A stretch of DNA of 64,000 bases, from NCBI GenBank assembly GCA_030562195.1, contig JAUJPP010000012.1:12462001-12526000 (forward strand), written 5' to 3'. Under the pieces are notes generated by a model that was not told the DNA's origin, made no database searches, and saw only the letters and a list, made by a program, of their open reading frames with translations. Shown here piece after piece: positions 34,101 to 46,100 of the stretch (position 1 is the first letter of the stretch; every line of letters starts with the position of its first letter). The translations under genes and the position numbers were made by a program. The stretch is from Nipponacmea schrenckii. Its lineage: Eukaryota > Mollusca > Gastropoda > Lottiidae.

Positions 34101-37100
34101 TGGTTTTCAACACTTATAAGTTTGTGGCTAATTTGTAAAGCGTTACACAAGTACTTAACTAAACTACCTGTTAGTGAGGATTGTGCATCAGTTATTAATA
34201 AACTTGGTGGTCCAAATATACATACGATCTTTTGGATTATTGCTTCACAAATTGTAAAAGCATCTAGTGCTTTTAATGGAACACAAATCATAAATCTTGT
34301 AATTTCGTCACAACAAACGAGTAAATGTTTAAATCCTGTAGGTGATGTAGGTAACGATTTAAAATCTAACCATAATCTATCAAATGTTCTATATTCTTCA
34401 GGTATGCGTGGATGGAATAATCTTACTGTATCAGTTTTAGGTTTGAATTGTTGACATTTGTGGCATGATAGTATATAGTCTGATATTGTTTGGTACATGT
34501 TAGGTATATAAAATAATTTACGAATAGTTACGTATGTTTTTGTAATGCCTTGATGGCTACTTAATAATCCATCATGATAAAGGCTAATAAGGTTTGAAGC
34601 TAAATTCTCTGGTATAGCTAACTGAAATGTGATATCATTATTTTTATGGACAATTAGTCTAAATAATAATTGATTGCATACAATGTATTCTGAACTTCTA
34701 TTTTGAACAACTTTTGCTGCTCTCTTATTGTATGGAAGTATGTTATGTACTAAATAGTCATATATTGGTTTGAAATACTTTGAGCTTTCTTGTTCTAATC
34801 GAAGTTTATTGTGGTCTAATGGCAAGTTATAATCACGTATGATCTTTCTCTTTAGAGTAGATACAATTTTGTCTAGATCTTTTTGTTTAGGAAAGTGATT
34901 TGGAATGATTACATCTGGGTTATGTATTATAGGTTTTGGTGGACCACTTAGTTCAAGTGGAATTTCTATACTATCTTATAGTTTGGTCAACTAGACGAGG
35001 TTCTTTATTTTCAATAGTTTGTTCTATTATTTGTTCTGGTATACATTTTTGTGTTGGTGTATGTTGTTTTTGTTCTACAACATTGTTTCTATTGCTAGTT
35101 TTGGTTTTATGTTTTAGAGTTGATTTTGTTGTAGGTTTTTGTGCTTGTTCTTTTGTGTTAGACTAGTTTCGGTTAGGATATAATTCTCTTACTGTAATAT
35201 TTTCCTGTTTAGCATATTTCCTTGTTACTGGTCTTTCGAATGGTTGAATAGGAAAACATGTAGGTACTATAGTGTCTATTTCTGAATCGTCTTCTAGAGG
35301 ATTACGGGATAAGTAATCTGCTAGTATAATGTCTCTCCCCTTCTTATATTTGATTTTAAAAGAATAGTGGGAAAGTTTTACAATTAATTTTTGAAGGCGA
35401 TTTGTATGGGGTCTATGTTTGGCTTTGAGAACTTGTACAATGGCAGAATGATCAGTATACACATCAAATTCTACTCCTCTAAGGAGGTATTGAAAATTAG
35501 ATATATTAATATAAATTCCAAATAATTCAAGTTCGGTAACAGAGTAATTGGCACAAGCTTTTGGCAAGCGTTTAGAGTAGTATGCAAGAACTCTCTCTTT
35601 TCCTTTTATAATTTGAGTTAAATAAGAACCTGTTGTGATGCGCGATGTATCGGAATATAGGGTAATGCGACCTGTTGCACTTGGCATGTATAATATAGGA
35701 GGTTCAGTTAATAAATCTTTAACATTATTGAATGCTAGTGTATGTTCATCAGTCCAGTTAAATGTGTTATTTCTGTTATTAGCGATTTGATGCAATGGTT
35801 TTAGTATCTCTTGTAGTTTAGGGAGAAAATTTGCAATGTATGTTACAGCGCCTATGAAATGCTTAACATCTCGACTAGTTTTGGGAATTGGTAACTGTAA
35901 GATCTTTTTACATCTATCAGATAGAGGGTTAACAGTTAGTAAATTTTCTTTGTTTATTGAGAGATAATGTCCCATGTATATAACAGATGTTCTGAAGAAA
36001 TTGCATTTGTTTGAAGCAATTTTAAGTCCATGTTTGATTAATGCTTCCAAAACAGAGTTAATGTGTTTGAAATGTAAGTGAATATCTTTAGAAAATACTA
36101 TAATGTCGTCATGGTGTGCAATGCAGAATTCGATACTGTTTGGTATAGTTGAAAGAACGTCATCAACTGTAGCTTGGAAAATCGCTGGTGAGACAGACAA
36201 ACCTTGAGCTAATCGTTTAAAATAATAGTGTTTACCTCCTGTATAGGATGAAATGCCTGTATATTGTTGAGCTGTAGGGAAAGCGGAAGAGAAAAAAATG
36301 CAGATTTAAGATAAGACAGTAGGGGAAGAATGGCCAATACGTTTGATAGTTTCGCTCAATAATGGAAAGGGATGGTTATATCGTTTTATTTTCGAATTTA
36401 GGTATCTAAAGTCGACAACAACTCGTTTGTCGTTAGAGTTCTTTTTCGGAAGAACAAGAACAGGGCTAGTATATGGTTGATGTCCGATAGCTAATATGCC
36501 TAAGGAAACTAATTTCCGTAATTCCTGATCGATTAGATCTCTTTCAGCTTGCGTGGCAGAAAAAGGGCGAATATAAAAGGGATGAATTCTTCAACTTCAA
36601 TATCTACTTGTATATGGGGACAGTGGCCAATTTCGCCTTTAAAACTAAATGCTTCTTGATTTTTAAGTAAGTTTTGATATAACTTTTCTTTTTGTTGATC
36701 ATTTAAAATAGATTTTGATAAATCTATTGATTCATGAACATTTTGATATGTGACATTATTATCAGGAGAAATGGAATAAGAGTCAAATTTAACAGTATGA
36801 CAAGCAAAAATGTTTGTTGGCTGGGCATAAAATAAAGTATCGGAGGCTTTTATGTGGATTGTTTTATCGGTATTGTTACTAATTGGTATCACTGTTTTGT
36901 TGCGCTCTAAACGGGATAAAAGTAGAGGTGGGAATGGGAGATCTATGTCAGAATAAGTATGAAGCAGAATGTCTTGTCCACGGAAAACTGGAGGAACCTT
37001 GCCTTGTACTGTGATGAAATGAAGAGCATGAGGCTTGATATATGAATTGGTTGTCGGTTTAAAGTTTATCATTGGAGGTACGCAATCAGTATTGTAACGG

Positions 37101-40100
37101 AAGACATTGTCTTTGAAATCCAATGAACCTTGCAACAAGGCTAGGGTATCTTGTCCAATAATTAAATCTAATCCTACAAGATTATTTACAACACAAGCAG
37201 TTATTATAAAAGTTTGATCCTGTATAGTTATTGTGATACTGACCGATTTGGTACTACTAATGGTTTCGCCATTGCCTAACGTTAAATTGAAAGGTTTTGT
37301 AAATGGTTGATAATCTAAACCACGAAGATAATGAGAATTATTGAAGGTTAGTGAAGAAAGTAGCGTAGTAGGTGATCCACTGTCAATGAGAACAATAGCA
37401 GAGGTTGAATCAGGAAAATGACCCTTACAGTAATTTAAACTGTTTAACTGCACTTTGCCTGTTGATTTACTTGTCAATGGTAAGCTTAAGCCAATTGTAT
37501 AAGAACTGTTAGGTTGAGAGGGAAAACCATTTAGTTGGTTTGGAAATTCTACTTCTCTATCTCCTAAATGTTTCTGGCGAAGTCTGCAATCTTCCCAATC
37601 ATGGTATGGTTTAAGACAATATTTGCAAAAGGTCACAGGTTTATAATTATCTCTATCATGACTTTGAGAACGTGAAGGAGATCTATCAGAATTATACCTG
37701 TATGGAGAACGATAATATGGAGATTTATTTCGATAGGGAGAGTTATTACGATAAGGAGATTTATTACGAGAGGGAGAGTTATTACGATAGGAAGATTTAT
37801 TAGGATATTATGGAGATTTATGACGATAAGGTGATCTACCTCTCTCATTTGTGTAGTCAGAAATGTCTTCATTTTCTTGTTTGCTATGATTTGCTGCGAG
37901 TTTTAAATTTTTTATTTCATTTTGTAATGTATGTATATCATTTGATGCGTAGAAGGTTACCTCTTTTGATGTACTTGTAGTAGCATTTACATCAAGAAAA
38001 CATTGGACCTTAGCGAGAATTTCTGAGATAGGAGTTGTGTCATTTACGGAAAGGGCAATTACTTGTTGGCATGTTTTTGGTAGTGTACTTAAAAAATTTT
38101 GTTTAGCTGGCCTATCGCCTATGCCTAATTGGACTGCAAGCTTTTGCAACTATTCAAAATTTTCAGCAGGCGTTTTAGCGGTATTATAGTCAAAAGTCGT
38201 AAATTCATTGTTGAGGCCGTATGAAGATTTATTTTCAGAGAACCTATCAAGAAATTGTTTTTTTATATCTCGTCGGCCATTGAAGACACGACCTTCAATC
38301 CATAATCTTGCGGATCCCTTTAGTGTTTGTTTGAAAAGAGTTAAGTATCTGGTAAGTTCTGCTGCGGATTGTGGGTTACTGTTTTCTTCAGAACATTCCA
38401 AAAAGTCTTCGAAAAATAGAAAATGTGCTAAAGCAATATCTCGTGATAGTGTTACGCCGTCAAATTTATCAATTCTTGAAGGCTTATAAGTTGCCATATT
38501 CAAGTGTGAATGTAGAGAAAATATAGATAATAAACAATACAACCACTCAGTCACTCTCATATAAGGTATACAAACCTATTAAAGTAAAAAAAATATTTCA
38601 AAAGTCCATATGAAACAGGAGAAGTTCTTTCTAAAGTTCAGAAAACAGGTTAAAGTTGAGCACACATTTAAATTCAGCTGCATTTTTAGTAATTATCTAG
38701 TTTAAGTCCAGCACGTGTAGGAATTCAGCATGAAAGGAAAGTTTAGCACTTATAGGTTTTCAGCATGAATTCATGAAAGGAAAGTTCAGCACGTTATACA
38801 GGTATGCAGCATGAAAGGAACACACAACTCTCTGATTGTCTAACTAAAGGTTCAGTGTCACGCAACACACACTGATGCCAAAATCAGTTCGGCTTATGTA
38901 GCAAATACAGCAGGCTTTAGAGATTAGGTAGTGGTAAGCCTAGATTATTGACGATTGATAGGATAAGTTTAGTTCATTAAATATGATGCAAGATGAAAAA
39001 AAAAAAGTTTTGATGGAATTCACAAGGCAGGCCTATCTTAAATTGTTTTGATAATAAAATGGTCACCATCGTTTGAGGTTCTCTATGGATTTCGTTTTGT
39101 CAGAAACCTTGAATTTGAGACCAGACCCAGCGGCTATGACACGTGGTTGACAGAATTTCAGGAAGTGTTTACACAGTCAATATTACATAAATCCACTCCT
39201 TTCTTACGTCAGTTTCTGCACAGTACTCACAGAAGTTATAGAATACACTTCAATCCGGATCTCCACCATGTTATATTTGTAATTTGGGGGGTTTTATTGT
39301 AGGGAGATAATGAGCACATGTATAAGTTAGCCATCTTAGGTTCCATCTCTAGTGTCCCATAGTTCCTTGGGAACAGGATGCTTTTATTAACATCATGTCA
39401 TAATACATATAATGGGAGATAACTACAGTTTACATAGTAAGAACATAATGATTGAACATAAATGACATTACAACTAATACTTGATATATATGTATTGCCT
39501 CAATTATTGAGTACCATGGCCGCAAGCTACTTATTCTAATCCATTGAAGATTTCAACTATTAATATCGGGCCTTTATAAACCTTAACATCAATACTAGGT
39601 CAATCTGATTAATTAAGAATTAGGGTAACTCAATTATCATCATTAGCCCTTCAAAATTATATTTAGTTTCATCAAATAGACAGATTGGTGTAAATAGCAT
39701 ATTTTATCCCTTGGTAAAAAAAAAGGTTGAAATTTGGTCTGTCAAATTTGTTCTGTGATTTTAATTTTACAAAAACTTGTTTAACAAATCGCTTGGTAGT
39801 ACTGCCTCTTTATTTACAGAATGTTCAGCTGGATATTATGGTAACAACTGTTTACAAACTTGTTCCATCAACTGTTTAAATCGAGTTTGTAACCGTTTCA
39901 ATGGTGCATGTTTCGGTGAGTGTAAACCAGGTTTCTGAATATTGTGATCAAATTACTGTATTAACAACAAATTCTTGATATATATGTATTGCCTGTTTTA
40001 TGAATTTTTGAGTATCATAGTCAGGTCAAGCTACTTATTGTAATGAGTTTATTTAACGTCTTTACCGTAAAATAAGGAATTACTGCACACATTGTATTGC

Positions 40101-43100
40101 TTATAAGAAGTCTTGCGTACAGTATAGTCCATAATAATACTTCCCAACAAATTAAAAGCTCAGTATTTACAAAAAGGGCGAAGTGAGAAAAGGTTCGAGC
40201 TCTTCCTCTACTCTATATTTGAAGTTGATAGTTTTGTTAATTTAGACATTATAATATAAGGGCAATGATTTAAAACAATAATTTCATTTATATTTAATAT
40301 CAGTACGTAAGTTATCAGAAACGATATTTCTTTATTGTATTGTAAGAGGTTGGTATTGTACACTAACAATGGTAAAGAGTGTAACAGAATATTTCAGTGT
40401 ATTTTAGTCTTAAATATCCAATTAAAATGATCAGAACAATAGCAGAGCATCACATTTAACTGGATAAGAATAAGAATAAGAAGTTAAGGCTATAATATTT
40501 TTACCTCATAATTTATAGAGACATCTTTCAACACAAAATAACGTTATGGACTGAACCAAATTGAAGTGGGATTTTTTTTTCTAAACATTTCCTTGTAAAT
40601 AACGATAGTGCCGAAACTAAATACTGTTATTAAACCTCTTTAATTGAGAGATGAGATTACAAAATAAGATTTTATAAAGGTTGGTATTTAAAAGTGGTTC
40701 AACCTAACTAAATTGTATCTAGATGAAACAAATGTCTAATATTTCTATAGCTAAAAGGGACATTAATTGCTTTTTTGTAGGCTGATAGAAATATTTGGCT
40801 TAAATCTATGAAAAAAATGTTCCTATAGGTATCTCAAAGTTTTACCTACAAACTGTAAGACAACCACTGGATTTAAACAAAATAAACGTGTAATATGTCT
40901 CCTACTCTTTCTGAAGATTTCAACTATTAATATCGAGTCATTATAAATCTTAAAATCAATACTAGGTCAATCTGATTAATTAACAATTAGTACAACCCAT
41001 TTATCTTTATTAACCCTTTAAATAAAAAATTTAGTTTGAACAAGTAGATACATGGATGTAATATTTAGAAAGATCGCTTGATAGTACTGCTACTTCCTCT
41101 TATTTACAGAATGTTGGCCTGGAACATATGGTTACCATTGTTCACATTCATGTTCCACCAACTGTTTTTATAAAGCCTGTGACCATATTAATGGTACATG
41201 TAATGGTGGATGTAACCCAGGTTTTAAATCTGAACTTTGTGACCAAGGTAAGTATTGTATTTACAACTAATACTTGATTATATATATGTATTGCCTGTTT
41301 TATGAATTTTTGAGTATCATAGTCATGTCAAGCTACTTATTGTAATGAAGAGTTTATCTAAAGTCTTTACCGTAAAATAAGGAATTACTGCACACATTGT
41401 ATTGCTTATAAGAAGTCTTGCGCTCAGTATGGTCCATAATAATACTTCTCAACAAATTAAAAGCTCAGTATTTACAAAAAGGGCGAAGTAAGAAAAGGTT
41501 CAAGCTCTTCCTCTACTCTATATTTGAAGTTGATAGTTTTGTCAATTTAGCCATTATAACATAAGGGCAATGATTTTAAACAATAATTTCATTTATATTT
41601 AATATCAGTACGTAAGTTATCAGAAACGATATTTCTTTATTGTATTGTAAGAGGTTGGTATTGTACACTAACAATAGCATAGAGTGTAACTGAATATTTC
41701 AGTGTATATTTTAATCTTAAATATCCAATTAAAATGATGAGAACAATAGCAGAACATCAAACTGAACTTAATAAGGATAAGAATTTATAAGGGTTAAAAA
41801 ATGAGTTGCCTCATATTCATATATATCTGATAGCTAGGATAAGAAACTAATTATTTTTTATTTCAGAATTATTCATATTGCCAAAGTTAAGGCTATAATA
41901 TTTGTACCCCATACTTAAAGAGATATAATATAAATTTATCTCCAAACACAAAAAAAAACGTTATGAACTGAACCAAATTGTAGTCGGATGTTTTTGTTCT
42001 AAACATTTCCTAGTAAATGACGATAATGCCGAAAATAAATACTATTATTTCACCTCTTTAATTGAGAGATGAGATTACAAAATAAGATTTTATAAAGGTT
42101 GGTATTTAAAGGGATAATAGCTCTTAGCATGAACATAAAATTTTAGTTCCCAAGAATGGTTAATATGAGTATATATTCATCAGGGAACTTACCTGGTGTC
42201 ATAAAGTAATATAATCTCTTAAAATCTTGAAAACTCGCAAAACTAAGTCATTTTTTAAAAACGCTTAATCAATATATTAAGCGTTTTTCAATAATCAAAT
42301 GCTTCTTTATGGATTATTACTTATGGTGGCAGGTATATTTATAGATGAATAGAGCTCTTGCTGACCAAATTTAAAATTTTCAAATTTCATGTTCATTCTG
42401 AGACCTATTATCCCTTTAAAAGTGGTTCAACCTAATTAATTTATTAAGCCATTAAGTCATTATAAATCTTAACATCAATACAGGTCAATCTGATTAATTA
42501 ACAACCTATTTATCTTTATTAACCAATACTTTGTATCATGGTAACAACCGACTTATTCTAATAGAATTGAAACCTAGCTGTATCTAACGTCTAGCGTGGG
42601 GTTCTATAGCACAGCGGTTAGAGCGTTGGTTCTTTACGTCATGAAGTTATTTGTTTGGATGCGTTGAAAATGTCGGACGTTAGTTCTAATCTCGATCAGT
42701 GTGAAAGTCCGGTGGCCTTGAATAGTCATCTTCACTCACAATTCCAGTCCACCCAGGATGATCCGGAAAGATCAATGCTAAGAGGTTTGACCAAGGACGA
42801 GCTTGTAGAAGAATCCCTGTCACGACGGACTTGTGAACCCAAGTTGTTATCCTTGTAAAATAGGCCTAGGCCTATATTTTTATACGTCCACATGAATACA
42901 CCTGCCTTATCAATTCCAATGCTCATACCAAGTTTCATCAAAATCCATTGAAAATTGTAGCCTCTAATGTATCAACAATAAATTTTGACGTGATGTAACT
43001 AAGTCAAGGGCAATAAGAAAATTCAAACTTGACCGCGGTCTTATTAATTCTAATGCTCACAACCAAGTTTCATTTAAATCCATTGAAAATTGTAGCTTCT

Positions 43101-46100
43101 ATTGTGTCTTCAACAAATATTGAGGCAGGGGCAATAACTCAAAAACCGTTCATCGAAAAATTTTCAAATTCAAACTTGACCGCCGTCTTATCAATTCCAA
43201 TGCTCACATCAAGTTTCATTAAAATCCATTGAAAATTGTTGCTTCTATTGTGTCTACAACAAATATTGAGGCAGGGGCAATAACTCAAAAACCGTTCATC
43301 GAAATATTCTCAAAATCAAACTTGACAGCAGGTTTATCAATTCCTATGCTCAAACCAAGTTTCATTAAAATCCATATAAAATTGTAGCTTCTATTGGTTC
43401 TACAACAAATTACGACGGACCGACAATATACGTCCACATATTTATGTGGGCGTATAAAAATCCATTGAAAATTGTAGCTTCTATATTGTCTACAACAAAG
43501 AAAGAGGTAGGGGCAATAACTCAAAAAACCGTTCATCGAAAAATCGAACTTGACAGCCGTCTTATCAATTCAAATGATCATACAAAGTTTCATTAAAATA
43601 TATAAAGTATTGCCTTTCACTTGGTAAAATCTTGTCAAAATTGTATTGTTGATGCAAAAAACCTACAATATTCAAAGGATTTTGATGAAACTTGGTGTGA
43701 GCATTGGAATTGATTAGACCTCAGTCAAGTTTGAATTTGACAATTTTTCAATGAACGGATTTGAGTTATTGCCCTTGCCTTAGTAAAATGGCGTCAAAAT
43801 TCTATTGTGGTTGCAATAAGAAGCTTAAATTTTCAAAGGATTTTTATGGACCTTGGTGTTAGAATTGATAAGACAGTAGTCAAGTTTGACTTTTTGTAAT
43901 GAATGTTTTTTTAGTTATTAAAGTAGGGTTCCCTTATTTTCATATATATACATATATATATACCATAATTGGACCGGTAATACTTATATCAAAGAAAGTA
44001 GAGGTGTTCTAATGACTGGGAATTATACCACATGGTCCCACAAGTCCTTAATTAACTCGTAATTAGGTTAATTATGACGGGATTTCCCTCAGGGTACTGC
44101 CATAGGTATGTACGTCAAGTCTCAAATATCGTTCAGATGTTGTTGGTCTTTTTTTTGATCATTCAGTCTGTTAATTTAGTACATAATCGGAAGCTGTGGT
44201 TGTTAAGTATGCACGAATGTGTAGTTGCCCACATTCCTTAATATTTTCCACAACAGCAATGGCATTTTGGTATTCCATTTATTATCTCTAGCAAAAGGCA
44301 ATAAAACGTCTAAATATCCCTTTGTAAAAACATTATGAATTAATTGAAATAAATTTTAACTCACTAATAATAAAATACAAAATCAATTCCTATACACTTC
44401 CTTCATATGACGTCATTTGGTCACGTGAACAAACATGGACTAAATTTAGCGTTTCAAAGGAGATCACAGTCAAAAGGATTCCACAAGCATTTTTACGTCC
44501 ACATAGGTCTTTTGAACTTGAGAATACATTGATTATTCATTAGAAACCCCAATAAATCAATTAGTAAGCTTACTTTGGCTCTAATTAATGAGGGAACCCA
44601 TCTTTAAGCTTGACTTAGTAAAATGGCGTTAAAAAATTTTGTGGGTGCAAATGAAGCTACAATTTTTTAAAAGATTTGATGAAACTTGGTATGTGTATTG
44701 AAAAAGATAAGATGGTGGTCAAGTTTGAATTTGACGATTTTTCGATTTGACAGTTTTTGAATTTTACCCATTGGGTTCAATAGTCAGTGAATGTTTTTTG
44801 ATTTCGGGGAAGGGAGGGATTGAATCTCCCAAATGTACAGGCCTAGGGTGGAACAAATATCTTATTGAGAAATTGGGATCTGGATCTGTTGGATGATTTT
44901 CTTCTCTTCTGATCTGAAATTAGAAAAAATAAAATAGCTCGCCCGATGGGCGAGGAGTATAGTACCTGTTAAGTACAGATTATTTTTAGTTTGCTATGAA
45001 CAAGGTTGTCATTTAAGTTCTGATTTTTTTGAATATGCCACTATCATTTTCTGTTTATAGACATGAGGAAATTTCTCTTGAAGACTCTTATAATGGGTTT
45101 GAACTATCTTACTTGCTTTATTACTGGTTGTATTAAATGGAACTACAAAGGGTGCTATGCCTACACTATGGTGAATATTAAGTCCTATGGGTCTTGCTGT
45201 ATTCAATGTCTCAATCCAATGGGCTTCTCTAGATTGACGGAATTTGGTAGTTTCATCTTCGGGCAAGTCGATTTCTATGCGCTCAATTGGGGTTAGGGTG
45301 AGATCGTCAAGTGAATGATCGTCAAGATTGAAATGGTTAGAAACAGGCATGTCTTTTTTTAATTTAATATCTGATCTGTGAGCATTAAAACGAGTGAGTA
45401 ATTTGTTCTTTGTTTCCCCGATATATTGTTTGGGACATTTTTTACATGAAATTAAGTATATTACATTCGAGTTTTCACATGTTAGGTGCTCTTGGATCGG
45501 GTATCTTTTATTCGTAGAGTTACTTAGAAAATAATGCGTTTCTGATATAAAGGGACATGTTTTGCATCTGGTTGACATACATGGGGCACTCCTTAAACCT
45601 GGAGGCACTTCGGCATAAAGTCTATTTTTAGCTGCTAACTGTGCTAATGTGGAATTTTTTATGTTTCGTAAAAATCGTTTAGAGTATCCACGCTCTTTCA
45701 GTTTTGAGAAAACAATCGTACAGGCTTGGTTGAAATCAGAAGACCTTGTGCAAATTCGGTGAAATCGTAAAACTTGTGACTTAATTATTCCAGAAAATGT
45801 ATGTTTTGGATGAAATGAGCTCTTATGCAAAAGTTGATGAGTGTCGGTTTCTTTGAAATATACTTTGATATCTAATTTATTAGTCTCTGCTATTGAATCA
45901 CCTTTAAAAACAGTAGTATCGAGAAAGTCTATGCTTTTGTGACTGACGTTGGCTGTTAGTTTGATGGACGGGTGGTGGTTGTTGAGGATTTCAAAAAATT
46001 GCCAAAATTGTTCTATGGAGTAAGTCCAAACTATGAAAATGTCATCTAAGAAGCGTCCATAGAAAAGTGGGTCAAATGGACAAAGGGGTAATACCTCACG

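Larger units (their letters stand above)
29094..36162 (-). repeat. Direct tandem duplication inside the Gypsy element (two units of about 3.53 kb)
   Basis: Unit 1 is 29094-32631, unit 2 is 32632 to about 36162; CACTCTTTCAGACTGG starts each. At 32631 the RT coding text ...GAACGTCA joins directly to the unit start, with two to four bases shared at the junction. Confidence 0.9.
28783..39467 (-). mobile_element. Ty3/Gypsy LTR retrotransposon, 10.7 kb, with internal 3.5-kb tandem duplication
   Basis: Two near-identical LTRs (28783-28983 and 39269-39467) start TG and end CA; flanks repeat TTAC (28779-28782, 39468-39471). Removing the element joins GTATTGTATTTAC to AACTAATAC, the normal intron sequence after EGF exons, so the site is certain. 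The element lies on the minus strand: gag-protease (38560-36533), RT/RNase H (36200-35163), integrase (34825-33557), then a second, duplicated RT-RNase H-integrase segment. All copies have stops or frameshifts, so the element is not autonomous as it stands. Confidence 0.92.

Noticed and set aside
42655..42858. 67-aa ORF beginning MDALKMSDVSSNLDQCE
   Set aside because: It lies within the SINE; the paralogous copy at 18660 does not keep the frame.
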